44,401 nucleotides of DNA. Origin: a virus. The stretch covers positions 1 to 44,401 of IMG/VR virus record IMGVR_UViG_3300046516_000558; one strand, given 5' to 3'. Positions 8,064 through 14,114 of the stretch are shown in pieces. The first letter of the stretch is position 1. Each line of letters begins with the position of its first letter. The position numbers and the translations under genes were made by a program. The notes beneath the pieces are model-generated. The model ran no database searches. It was not told the DNA's origin and was given only the letters and a program-made list of their open reading frames with translations.

Positions 8064-8075
8064 GGAAAGCATGCC
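8064..8075 (+). promoter_or_regulatory. Recurrent GGAAAGCATGCC ribosome-binding module
   Basis: A Shine-Dalgarno followed directly by GCATGCC and the start codon. The same module precedes 8371, 9867, 10192, 11302 and 14115. Here it identifies GTG 8076 as the start rather than the in-frame ATG at 8049. Confidence 0.65.
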
Positions 8076-8303
8076 GTGACAACTCAGACCCTATTGCTCA
8101 ACGCCTATCGCGCGCGCCTCATTGCGGATCATGCATGGGCCAAGGATGAAGCACGACTGGCGCGCTACATGATTAGCGTCCAGCGCACATTGCAAGGCGA
8201 AAACACAATCGATCGAACCGGCGAAAGCTTTCGCGCCGCGTGCCACGATGTCGGACTATCGCCGCGCATAACACTCAAGGCGCTTCACGCGCTTCCGCGC
8301 TGA
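8076..8303 (+). CDS. First early-arm gene, unknown function
   Basis: A 75-residue basic protein (VTTQTLLLNAYRARLIADHA...). The GTG start is chosen because the recurrent GGA-x3-GCATGCC ribosome-binding module ends directly in front of it; an in-frame ATG 27 nt upstream lacks any such site. The C-terminal part (ACHDVGLSPRITLKALHALP) could be a short helix-turn-helix. As the first gene behind the tandem early promoter, it may act early in host takeover; that is inference. Confidence 0.6.
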   Translation: MTTQTLLLNAYRARLIADHAWAKDEARLARYMISVQRTLQGENTIDRTGESFRAACHDVGLSPRITLKALHALPR

Positions 8304-8314
8304 TCGCGAGCTAC

Positions 8315-8336
8315 TGCCAGCGCTGCGGCGCTGGCA
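8315..8336 (+). terminator. Hairpin (attenuator- or terminator-like)
   Basis: A perfect 9-bp stem TGCCAGCGC / GCGCTGGCA with a TGCG loop, 12 nt after the 8303 stop. There is no T-run after it, so it may act as an RNA-stability or attenuation element rather than an intrinsic terminator. Confidence 0.45.
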
Positions 8337-8359
8337 TTGGCGCGCAATCACGCGCGATC

Positions 8360-8370
8360 GAGAGCATGCC
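8360..8370 (+). promoter_or_regulatory. GCATGCC ribosome-binding module
   Basis: GAGAGCATGCC ends directly before ATG 8371; same module as at 8064 and four other early genes. Confidence 0.55.
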
Positions 8371-8832
8371 ATGCCTATGACAGCCGAAGATGAACACGAG
8401 CTCACCCAATGGCTCGAAGCACGCCCATTCTCATTCGATGACCTCGAAGGCAACCCGGAGCCCGAGAAATGGGGGTCGATCTATGACATCAAACGCCAAC
8501 GCGGCAAAACCATCAGCGAAGTGGTCCGCGCCAAGCAACTGTCTGAACTCCACGCGTTCGCCAGCCGTGGCAAATGCCACGTCAACATCAAAGCCGATCT
8601 TAAATACAAATATAGCTCCGCCAAAGCCAACGCAGCTGCGAGAGCCGCGTTTCACGCTCAAGCCGCCGCCGACCGCCGCGCATGGGCAGCCGGAACGCTC
8701 ACGATCGACCGTCCCGGCTTCAGCGGCAATATCGTCGCGGCTTATGAGCAAGCGATGGCCGCGAAGCGCGCCCGCCTCGCGCGCAAGCCTCATTACCTGC
8801 TCCGTGACGGCCAATGGCGGTTAGCGGCATGA
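8371..8832 (+). CDS. Early protein, unknown function
   Basis: A 153-residue protein, acidic at the N-terminus (TAEDEHELTQWLEARPFSFD) and basic, Ala/Lys/Arg-rich in the second half, which is mostly predicted helix. It has the GCATGCC ribosome-binding module and its stop overlaps a tiny hydrophobic ORF (ATGA at 8829). No family recognised. An opposite-frame reading over the same span lacks a ribosome-binding site and is a shadow. Confidence 0.7.
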   Translation: MPMTAEDEHELTQWLEARPFSFDDLEGNPEPEKWGSIYDIKRQRGKTISEVVRAKQLSELHAFASRGKCHVNIKADLKYKYSSAKANAAARAAFHAQAAADRRAWAAGTLTIDRPGFSGNIVAAYEQAMAAKRARLARKPHYLLRDGQWRLAA

Positions 8833-8888
8833 TGCTCGCCGCCGCGCTCGCCTTCGCGGTCTGGGCAATTGCCGCAGGCTACGTATAA
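8829..8888 (+). CDS. Possible 19-residue hydrophobic peptide
   Basis: ATG overlaps the stop of the preceding gene (ATGA) and reads 19 codons, MMLAAALAFAVWAIAAGYV, a single hydrophobic stretch able to span a membrane. The overlap matches the coupling used throughout this genome, and two other tiny coupled membrane ORFs occur at 24543 and 25884. At this length it could be chance. Confidence 0.3.
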   Translation: MMLAAALAFAVWAIAAGYV

Positions 8889-9101
8889 ATCAGAAAGGCG
8901 GTCGGCCGCGCCACACGCCGCCGCCGCCGCCGCTTGGAGATCAGATTTGGGCCTCCGGGCCGTCTCAACTTTCACTCGCTTAAGGCCTCTACATTTGAAC
9001 TTTTTGCAGTCCCACAACTATTCAACCGGCAAAAGCGGCATACCCGTTCTAAGTGTATCGCCTAGGCTTACCTCCTTCTCTTCTCAGGCGCGTAATGTCT
9101 C
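8889..9101. other. Non-coding stretch before the HTH gene
   Basis: I see no supportable gene here. It starts with a run of GCC triplets, becomes AT-richer towards 9000-9170, and leads into the promoter at 9102-9130. Reading frames crossing it have no ribosome-binding site. Confidence 0.5.
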
Positions 9102-9130
9102 TTGACTCTGCAAAGGAGTGAATTTAATTT
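9102..9130 (+). promoter_or_regulatory. Promoter for the HTH-protein gene
   Basis: TTGACT (9102-9107), a 17-bp spacer and TAATTT (9125-9130). The predicted start site is about 40 nt before ATG 9177. The sequence AGTCAA near 9136-9141 is the reverse complement of the -35 box, giving an inverted repeat TTGACT...AGTCAA that could be an operator. Confidence 0.5.
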
Positions 9131-9176
9131 GATGAAGTCAACTTAAAACCTACGAAACGCTTTCAGGAGTTTTAAC

Positions 9177-9830
9177 ATGGAAAACCCGGAACATAATCCC
9201 AATGAGGAGTTGTGGAGGCTGGCGCGCGACGATGCGCACCTTGGCGGGCGAAAACTGAAGTTTAGCACGCAATGTGCGGCTTTTGCGGCGGCCTATGCGG
9301 GCGTCCAATCAAACGTAATCGGCCTCGCCTTCGGAATATCGCCTCAGACCGTTTCCTACATTTCAGGTTGCCTTGAGCGTGATCCTGAACCGTATCGCTA
9401 TCCCATCGCCAAGGAAAACGACGACGACGCCACTCGGCCCTCGCGGCCTGAGCCGCACGACCACAATGCGCGGCGCAATCCCAATCGCTATCGGCGCTAC
9501 GAAGCCGTCGCGCGCGAATTCGAAGCGCTTGGCAGCGTCGAATTCACCAATCGGTATATGACCCCGCACAATCTGGAAAAGATCAAATCAGCGCGCCGGC
9601 GGCTAGCGGACATGAAGAGGCTAGGGACATGGGGTAATAAGCGCGCCCATAAGGACGGCTTCCCTGTCAAAGATGGGCTTCCCGATTTCGAGCGCATGAG
9701 CAACGAGCAAACGCTAGCGTGGCGTCACGCCAACCCGCAAAAATATCGCGCCATGTTTCCTGAACACTTCGAAAACGGAAACAATGGGTTTTATGGAGAT
9801 AATCGCCCCATTGACAAGGACCGCAACTAG
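9177..9830 (+). CDS. HTH-domain protein, putative regulator
   Basis: A 217-residue protein. Residues about 30-66 (CAAFAAAYAGVQSNVIGLAF, then GISPQTVSYISG) fit a helix-turn-helix: a helical lead, a 'V-x-x-L-A-x-x-F-G-I-S-x-x-T-V' turn and a recognition helix. The rest is charged, with acidic and Arg/Asn-rich linkers. It has its own promoter and an AGGAG Shine-Dalgarno. The protein at 12308 has a similar arrangement (HTH followed by a YRY motif), so the two may be distant paralogs. A regulatory role in the early arm is inferred. The last codons overlap the next promoter element. Confidence 0.7.
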   Translation: MENPEHNPNEELWRLARDDAHLGGRKLKFSTQCAAFAAAYAGVQSNVIGLAFGISPQTVSYISGCLERDPEPYRYPIAKENDDDATRPSRPEPHDHNARRNPNRYRRYEAVAREFEALGSVEFTNRYMTPHNLEKIKSARRRLADMKRLGTWGNKRAHKDGFPVKDGLPDFERMSNEQTLAWRHANPQKYRAMFPEHFENGNNGFYGDNRPIDKDRN

Positions 9831-9839
9831 GACTAGGTT
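9811..9839 (+). promoter_or_regulatory. Promoter-like element, second copy
   Basis: TTGACA (9811-9816), the 17-bp spacer AGGACCGCAACTAGGAC and TAGGTT (9834-9839). The spacer matches that at 8009-8025 at 15 of 17 positions. It overlaps the 3' end of the HTH gene and precedes the 9867 gene. Confidence 0.55.
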
Positions 9840-9854
9840 CATGTCATCGAAACC

Positions 9855-9866
9855 AAGGAGCATGCC
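9855..9866 (+). promoter_or_regulatory. AAGGAGCATGCC ribosome-binding module
   Basis: Canonical form of the recurrent module, directly before ATG 9867. Confidence 0.65.
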
Positions 9867-10133
9867 ATGTCCGCTGAACAGCGATATATAAACCGTCTCA
9901 ATCGACAGGCTGACGAGCACAATAAAACGCTTGGCCGCACCATGACCCGCCGTTTCACCATCCGTTTCAATAACGGTTCGGACCATGCCGAGCATGATTG
10001 GCTTGTGCTCGAAAATGGTCATTTCGTCACCGGCTTTGCCGGCAGCAACGCCGCCGAGCGGTTTGTTCAGGACGCCGAGGCTGAGTCGCGCATCGAGGCC
10101 TGCGTCTCGCGCGCCGCCGTCTCAACCGGCTGA
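9867..10133 (+). CDS. Small early protein, unknown function
   Basis: An 88-residue protein starting MSAEQRYINRLNRQADEH. The middle (TRRFTIRFNNGSDHAEHDWL) looks like paired beta strands, followed by a helical segment. It is preceded by the promoter at 9811 and the AAGGAGCATGCC module, which fixes the start. No family recognised. Confidence 0.7.
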   Translation: MSAEQRYINRLNRQADEHNKTLGRTMTRRFTIRFNNGSDHAEHDWLVLENGHFVTGFAGSNAAERFVQDAEAESRIEACVSRAAVSTG

Positions 10134-10178
10134 TCCCCCCTGCCATCGATTGAGGCTCGAAATGACCCCCTCGAACCA

Positions 10179-10191
10179 AAGGAAGCATGCC
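10179..10191 (+). promoter_or_regulatory. AAGGAAGCATGCC ribosome-binding module
   Basis: Directly precedes ATG 10192 and shows that the short reading, not the longer in-frame one from 9985, is the gene. Confidence 0.6.
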
Positions 10192-10353
10192 ATGTCCTAT
10201 CTAGACACCGTCGCCGCCGCGCAGCGCGCTGTTCTTTTGAGGCCGATGAACTGGAGGGACGCAGCGGCGAAACTGCAGCGCAATCTCGCGGCTGCGCCGC
10301 CAAAATACCGACCCGGCATCGCAACCATGCTCCGGATCGCGAGGGCCCCATGA
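10192..10353 (+). CDS. 53-residue early protein, unknown function
   Basis: Starts MSYLDTVAAAQRAVLLRPMN; basic and helical, with a Pro-containing C-terminus. The GCATGCC module fixes the start, and the stop overlaps the next ATG (ATGA, 10350-10353). The in-frame extension upstream overlaps the previous gene and is rejected. Confidence 0.6.
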   Translation: MSYLDTVAAAQRAVLLRPMNWRDAAAKLQRNLAAAPPKYRPGIATMLRIARAP

Positions 10354-10571
10354 CCGTTTCAGAATTGATCGAAGACCTAAAGCGCTTCGAAGGAACCGAT
10401 CTCATCGTCATCGAAAACGACGCTGGCGATTACATGCCGATGGCGGATTGCATCGTTCGCGTCCGCATCGGGGCCGACGGCGAGCATTATCACTGCGCCG
10501 CCTTTGGCTTCGAAGACCGCTGGCCGAACAAGAGCGGCGGCGTCGATTACGCTCTGCCTGAAGAGGACTGA
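10350..10571 (+). CDS. Small acidic protein of the 'MTVxELIExL' type
   Basis: A 73-residue acidic protein beginning MTVSELIEDLKRFEGTDLIV. The N-terminal pattern 'M-T-V-x-E-L-I-E-x-L', a strand, then 'G-D-Y-x-P' recurs in the 48-residue protein at 13379, so the two are paralogs. Similar short proteins are common in phages; function unknown. Coupled by ATGA to the gene before. Confidence 0.7.
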   Translation: MTVSELIEDLKRFEGTDLIVIENDAGDYMPMADCIVRVRIGADGEHYHCAAFGFEDRWPNKSGGVDYALPEED

Positions 10572-10576
10572 CCGCC

Positions 10577-10750
10577 ATGACCGTCTATCTCGTGGCCTAC
10601 AGCGACGAATTCGGGCTTTACGCTCAAGCCTTTTCGTCGCGCGCCGCCGCCGAGGCGTTCGTCGCCTCATTTTCGCAGCCGGATGATTTCGTGATCATCG
10701 AAACCGTCGTCGATCGATCGCTCGTCTTGACCAAGGAGCCAACGCTATGA
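10577..10750 (+). CDS. 57-residue early protein, unknown function
   Basis: Begins MTVYLVAYSDEFGLYAQAFS and looks like a small alpha/beta domain (strand, helix AAAEAFVASF, strand DFVIIETVV). It starts 5 nt after the previous stop and its stop overlaps ATG 10747 (ATGA). The reading frame fills an otherwise unexplained 175-bp gap in a gap-free operon. Confidence 0.6.
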   Translation: MTVYLVAYSDEFGLYAQAFSSRAAAEAFVASFSQPDDFVIIETVVDRSLVLTKEPTL

Positions 10751-10986
10751 TCGCTATCCTCAAACGCAAATTTATCTCCGGTCACGATTATCAAATCGGC
10801 TATCTGGACAGCATTCGCGGCCAGGCGGTGTTTCTTCCTGTCCTTCGTATCCCGACCATTCGAAACAGGGTCGCGGCTGAACGCGAGGCCAAGCATCAAG
10901 CCAAAATGGCGGGCCTCGACTTCAGTCCGGCCTTGTTGATCCAGGACTTGACGCGTCCTTGCCCTGTCACCGTGAAAGCAGCGTGA
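10747..10986 (+). CDS. 79-residue early protein, unknown function
   Basis: Begins MIAILKRKFISGHDYQIGYL; mixed alpha/beta with a charged helical middle (RNRVAAEREAKHQAKMAGLD). Start overlaps the previous stop, and a GGAG lies upstream (AAGGAGCCAACGCT then ATG). No family recognised. Confidence 0.65.
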   Translation: MIAILKRKFISGHDYQIGYLDSIRGQAVFLPVLRIPTIRNRVAAEREAKHQAKMAGLDFSPALLIQDLTRPCPVTVKAA

Positions 10987-10991
10987 ACGCC

Positions 10992-11264
10992 ATGAGCAAC
11001 GCACAAGACCGCTGGGACGCCGCCGAGCGCGACTACAAGGCCGAGCGCGACACGCCCGATTTCGACCTGATCAACCACGGCTCGATTTGCCTGCTGACCC
11101 CGCGCACGCCGGCCGGTCATGATTGGGCCGCCGTGCATCTGCCCGCGAACGTTCAGTTGTGGGGCCTCTCGAACGTGGTCGAGCCGCGCTATGTCCCGGC
11201 GATCATCGAAGCCGTCGAGGCCGACGGTCTGACCGTGGAGAGCCTTGACACGAACCGCGAGTAG
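10992..11264 (+). CDS. 90-residue early protein, unknown function
   Basis: Begins MSNAQDRWDAAERDYKAERD. A helical N-terminus is followed by an alternating beta-rich region (GSICLLTPRTPAGHDWAAVH). The ATG 6 nt after the previous stop is preferred to an in-frame start 33 nt upstream that overlaps the previous gene. The third promoter-like element overlaps its last codons. Confidence 0.65.
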   Translation: MSNAQDRWDAAERDYKAERDTPDFDLINHGSICLLTPRTPAGHDWAAVHLPANVQLWGLSNVVEPRYVPAIIEAVEADGLTVESLDTNRE

Positions 11265-11273
11265 GACCATATC
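11245..11273 (+). promoter_or_regulatory. Promoter-like element, third copy
   Basis: TTGACA (11245-11250), the 17-bp spacer CGAACCGCGAGTAGGAC and CATATC (11268-11273). Thirteen of 17 spacer positions match the 9811 copy. It precedes the Rmf-like gene. The -10 box is weak. Confidence 0.5.
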
Positions 11274-11287
11274 AATATCGCTGAAAC

Positions 11288-11299
11288 AAGGAGCATGCC
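11288..11299 (+). promoter_or_regulatory. AAGGAGCATGCC ribosome-binding module
   Basis: Same module, two bases (AA) before ATG 11302; it rules out the longer in-frame reading from 11245. Confidence 0.6.
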
Positions 11300-11301
11300 A
11301 A

Positions 11302-11523
11302 ATGAAAATCTCTGACGCCTGCCAAGCCGGCCATGACGCCCATGAGGCGGGCAAGCCGCTCGCCTGCAATCCTTACAACACTCTGCAGCCTGAATACGCC
11401 GAGTGGAACAGCGGCTGGCGCGCGGCCGACAATTACGAACCGTCCGACTATGGGCGTTTCGAGGACAGCCCTCGCTATCGCGCCGACATGATCGACGCCG
11501 GGCGCGGGAGGTTGCTGCGATGA
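11302..11523 (+). CDS. Rmf/CrpP-like small protein
   Basis: A 73-residue protein. The first 42 residues (ACQAGHDAHEAGKPLACNPY, then EYAEWNSGWRAA) follow the pattern of ribosome modulation factor and the related Rmf/CrpP fold: 'A-x2-A-G-x2-A-x3-G-x5-C/N-P-Y', a spacer, then 'W-x2-G-W-x-x-A'. Bacterial RMF dimerises and silences 70S ribosomes in stationary phase; the function of phage members is not established. The C-terminal 30 residues are an acidic, Tyr/Arg-containing extension. It has its own promoter-like element and the GCATGCC-type ribosome-binding module, which fixes the start. Family assignment is by motif only. Confidence 0.65.
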   Translation: MKISDACQAGHDAHEAGKPLACNPYNTLQPEYAEWNSGWRAADNYEPSDYGRFEDSPRYRADMIDAGRGRLLR

Positions 11524-11819
11524 AGGCCGGGATTGAGATCGCCGGTGCGCCGTTCGTGGTCGAATTCTCCTATCGGATCATCTCGCGCGCCACGCCCCCC
11601 AGCCGCGACGACCCGGGCTCGCCGCTGGAATTCGAGGTCACCCACCTGGCGCTCTATGCCGACAAGCCGAAAGCCGTCGCGCTCGACTTCCCGCCTTGGC
11701 TCGCCGCCGTGATCGTCGAGAACCTTCAGGAAAGCTACGACATCATCGACGACATCGAAGCGGCCGACGGCCCTGATCCCGACGACGCGCGCGACGCGCG
11801 CATGGAGCGCGACCGATGA
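11520..11819 (+). CDS. 99-residue early protein, unknown function
   Basis: Begins MKAGIEIAGAPFVVEFSYRI; a beta-rich N-terminal two-thirds (alternating hydrophobic strands) and an acidic helical tail with many Asp. The ATG overlaps the previous stop (ATGA) and its stop overlaps the next ATG. The same operon slot suggests co-regulation with the Rmf-like protein. No family recognised. Confidence 0.65.
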   Translation: MKAGIEIAGAPFVVEFSYRIISRATPPSRDDPGSPLEFEVTHLALYADKPKAVALDFPPWLAAVIVENLQESYDIIDDIEAADGPDPDDARDARMERDR

Positions 11820-12052
11820 CCCACTTTCCCAACGAGAAGACGGTCATCACGGTCCACGATCATGCGCCGCGCGGCATCACTGTTCGCGCTTCGAAGAGCG
11901 ACAATCATCTGCACTTGCTGCTGCACAACGGCTGCGGCCGGGGCAACATGCGATCGATCTTGACCAACGAGGAGGCGATCGAGGTCGCGCTCGCCCTGAT
12001 CAAGGTGGCGGTCCGGCCGAAGTCGGCGCTGCGCCCAAAGGTGGCTCCGTGA
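11816..12052 (+). CDS. 78-residue early protein, unknown function
   Basis: Begins MTHFPNEKTVITVHDHAPRG and is basic, with several His residues (SDNHLHLLLHNG). A C-terminal helix (TNEEAIEVALALIKVAV) follows. Coupled at both ends: ATGA with the gene before and GTGA with the gene after. No function recognised. Confidence 0.65.
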   Translation: MTHFPNEKTVITVHDHAPRGITVRASKSDNHLHLLLHNGCGRGNMRSILTNEEAIEVALALIKVAVRPKSALRPKVAP

Positions 12053-12255
12053 ACCGCTGGCAAAAGATGTTTGGCTCTCGCCGCGCCGCGATCGATCGCG
12101 CGCTTCTCGCTTCGATGGAGCGCGAGATCACCCAAGCCGAAAAGGCCTCAACAAAGGCCAAGGACCGGCCCTGGAACCCCGACACGGCTCCGGTGCATCA
12201 GATCACCGAGGAGGAACGTCTCCGCATCGCTCGCGCCTTCGGCCGGCCGCTTTGA
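12049..12255 (+). CDS. 68-residue basic early protein, unknown function
   Basis: GTG start overlapping the previous stop. The protein (MNRWQKMFGSRRAAIDRALL...) is largely helical and highly charged, with a Glu/Arg-rich C-terminus (ITEEERLRIARAFGRPL). The next promoter overlaps its last codons, so it probably ends a transcription unit. Confidence 0.6.
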   Translation: MNRWQKMFGSRRAAIDRALLASMEREITQAEKASTKAKDRPWNPDTAPVHQITEEERLRIARAFGRPL

Positions 12256-12280
12256 CCTGTTTGCCCCTCAGTCCTAAATA
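12252..12280 (+). promoter_or_regulatory. Promoter for the second HTH gene
   Basis: TTGACC (12252-12257), 17 bp and TAAATA (12275-12280). The spacer ends CAGTCC, and CAGTCCTA is the reverse complement of the TAGGACTG-like motif in the other elements. Start site near 12287, about 20 nt before ATG 12308. Confidence 0.6.
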
Positions 12281-12307
12281 CAGGCTCACAGTTCAATGGA
12301 GAGCAAA

Positions 12308-12646
12308 ATGACCCCTCAACTAAATCCGGCCCTGTTGGCCAAGGCGCGGCGCGCTCCGCGCCGTGACGGGCTCACCTTCGAAGAGCGCATGGCCCTCAAT
12401 CTGTTCTGGCGCAAGGATGTCCGCGTTCCGGTCCTCGTCCGGGTCTTCCAGTGCAGCAAAAACACCATTTACTCCAACTGCCTGACCGGCGACGCGCCGT
12501 CCTATCGCTATGGCCGCGCGCAGGAGATCAACGACATCATCGATGCGATGGGCGAGCAAAAGGCGTGGGACAAATACGTCACTGCGGGGATGGTCCATGC
12601 TGTTGACGCCGCCAACAAAGAGTTCATCGAGAGTCGCGCGGCGTAA
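12308..12646 (+). CDS. HTH-domain protein, putative regulator
   Basis: A 112-residue protein beginning MTPQLNPALLAKARRAPRRD. Residues about 30-58 (MALNLFWRKDVRVPVLVRVF, then QCSKNTIYSNC) form a helix-turn-helix, followed by a YRY-containing segment also found after the HTH of the 9177 protein. I prefer ATG 12308 because GGAG lies 6 nt upstream; ATG 12296 would sit nearly on the predicted transcription start. Having its own promoter supports a regulatory role, which remains inference. Confidence 0.65.
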   Translation: MTPQLNPALLAKARRAPRRDGLTFEERMALNLFWRKDVRVPVLVRVFQCSKNTIYSNCLTGDAPSYRYGRAQEINDIIDAMGEQKAWDKYVTAGMVHAVDAANKEFIESRAA

Positions 12647-12647
12647 C

Positions 12648-13382
12648 ATGCCCCCTCCTTGGCGCATCCGCGATTACGCCTGGAATATCCGCGACCGTCA
12701 GTGGGAATACGAGATCGTCGAGCGCATCCGACAAACCGGGGCGATCGACGCCTCGTCCTTTAGCGATATGATCGCTGGCGAATATCCGATCGCCCCCGCC
12801 GGCTGGGAGGCGGTCGAAAAGCACGCCGCCAAGGCGAACCGCCTGCATTCCGCCTACCTTGACGACGCTTCGATCGCCAAGCGGGCAGCGAAGCGCCAAC
12901 TGCTCAAACAGCAGATGGAGGAGGTCAAGGCGGAGTGGCGGGCGTACGAGGAGGGCAAGGGGCCGCGTCCGACCTGGGGCGATCCCCACGTCGAAGAGAA
13001 ACGCCAGGCTCAGCGTAAGGCGGACGAAGAGGCCGCAATTCGACGGCAAGTCGCGCGCGCCGAGCGCGAGGCCAAGGCTCGCGCCGAACACGAAGCTTGG
13101 GAGAGAGAGCTTCAACAACGCGCGCTCGCGCGCGCGGAGCGGCAGGGCAAGGAGAAGGACGAGCTCGACCGCATGCTCGCAACCATGCGCGGCCGCGCGC
13201 CGGACATGGAGGGATTTCTGGCCGAGGAGAGGCGCATCTTGAACAGCAAATGGACGTGCACCGTCTGCGGCGGCAAGTCCTATATCGAGCGCAAGAGCCC
13301 AGGTTATCAACTCACTTGCCTGTCGTGCGGCAAGACGGCGTGGGGGTCGCACAAGGCGCTATGGGAGGTTTTGTCGAAATGA
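12648..13382 (+). CDS. Coiled-coil protein with C-terminal zinc ribbon
   Basis: A 244-residue protein. The N-terminus (WRIRDYAWNIRDRQWEYEIV) is aromatic-rich, residues about 75-180 form a long highly charged helical coiled coil dominated by Glu, Arg, Ala and Gln, and the C-terminus carries four cysteines as CTVC (204, 207) and CLSC (224, 227), a zinc-ribbon pattern. It could bind nucleic acid or protein. The ATG lies 1 nt after the previous stop; a longer in-frame reading from 12510 overlaps the HTH gene and is rejected. Function unknown. Stop overlaps the next ATG. Confidence 0.65.
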   Translation: MPPPWRIRDYAWNIRDRQWEYEIVERIRQTGAIDASSFSDMIAGEYPIAPAGWEAVEKHAAKANRLHSAYLDDASIAKRAAKRQLLKQQMEEVKAEWRAYEEGKGPRPTWGDPHVEEKRQAQRKADEEAAIRRQVARAEREAKARAEHEAWERELQQRALARAERQGKEKDELDRMLATMRGRAPDMEGFLAEERRILNSKWTCTVCGGKSYIERKSPGYQLTCLSCGKTAWGSHKALWEVLSK

Positions 13383-13525
13383 CGGTCGCTGAATTAATCG
13401 AAGAACTGCAGAAAGAAGATCCCTCGATGGAGGTCCGCGCTTGGGATGGCGATTACCAGCATCCCATTCCAATCATCAAGGTTCATAGCGAGAACGACTG
13501 GGTTTGGCTGGAAACGGAAGCATGA
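13379..13525 (+). CDS. 48-residue 'MTVxELIExL' protein
   Basis: Begins MTVAELIEELQKEDPSMEVR. It is a short paralog of the protein at 10350 and shares the opening motif, the central strand and the 'G-D-Y-x-x-P' segment. It overlaps the previous stop and the next start (ATGA at both ends). Function unknown. Confidence 0.6.
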   Translation: MTVAELIEELQKEDPSMEVRAWDGDYQHPIPIIKVHSENDWVWLETEA

Positions 13526-13974
13526 GCCCCGCTGAAGCGGCCGAGTCGCTCGACGAGCCCAACTGGCCCGAGCTCTGGAGCCATCTTCAGGCCGCGGACG
13601 ACGGGTTCGAAACTCTACTGCGCCGATGGCGCGAGCACCATTTCACGCCGATCGAGATCAACGGCGTCCTGAAGAAGAAAATGGCTCCGTCAGTTGATGG
13701 GGTGATCGCGCTCGCCCGCCTTGGCCTGATGCCCCTCACAAGGGTCACAGAGCGGCCGCCAGGCGCGTTCGAGGAGCAAGTCGATGCTCACTGCTGGTTT
13801 CTCAGTCAAGGCCGCGCATGGCGCGTTCTGGGGATCGAGGACCGCATGCTCTGCCTCAACAGCTTTGGCGAGGAGAAGCAAATCGATCTCACGCGCGCCA
13901 AATGGGACAAATACTGCGAGGCGGCGGCGGCGGCGCTGGAGGCGCAAAGAAAAGCCCCCGGCGCGCATGCCTGA
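13522..13974 (+). CDS. 150-residue early protein, unknown function
   Basis: Begins MSPAEAAESLDEPNWPELWS; acidic, mostly helical first half, then a mixed domain containing WFLSQGRAWRVLGIEDRMLC. The ATG overlaps the previous stop; an in-frame start at 13504 lies inside the previous gene. The 3' end of the gene carries the left arm of a strong hairpin. It is the last gene before the helicase transcription unit. Confidence 0.65.
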   Translation: MSPAEAAESLDEPNWPELWSHLQAADDGFETLLRRWREHHFTPIEINGVLKKKMAPSVDGVIALARLGLMPLTRVTERPPGAFEEQVDAHCWFLSQGRAWRVLGIEDRMLCLNSFGEEKQIDLTRAKWDKYCEAAAAALEAQRKAPGAHA

Positions 13975-13986
13975 ACGCCGAGGGCT
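13953..13986 (+). terminator. Hairpin at the end of an early transcription unit
   Basis: AGCCCCCGGCG (13953-13963) pairs with CGCCGAGGGCT (13976-13986), 10 of 11 positions, across a 12-nt loop; it spans the 13974 stop codon. The AAAA before it and absence of a T-run after it make it a weak intrinsic terminator on the plus strand. Confidence 0.45.
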
Positions 13987-14064
13987 GAGAGGGGAAGCGC
14001 CGCTGTGAAGCGCTCCCAGACTCGGACTTAGGGCGTCTCGATTGAGTTGTCCACCCCCTCCGAT

Positions 14065-14093
14065 TTGACTGCCGGTCGGTACCGGATCAGACC
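14065..14093 (+). promoter_or_regulatory. Possible promoter for the helicase gene
   Basis: TTGACT (14065-14070), 17 bp and CAGACC. The -10 box is poor, but the -35 box and fixed spacing match the other elements. The spacer contains the inverted repeat CCGGT-CGGT-ACCGG (14072-14085), a possible operator. Confidence 0.35.
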
Positions 14094-14102
14094 AGACGTT
14101 TT

Positions 14103-14114
14103 CGAAAGCATGCC
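14103..14114 (+). promoter_or_regulatory. GCATGCC ribosome-binding module of the helicase gene
   Basis: CGAAAGCATGCC directly before ATG 14115. The Shine-Dalgarno part is degenerate here, but GCATGCC is intact. Confidence 0.5.
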
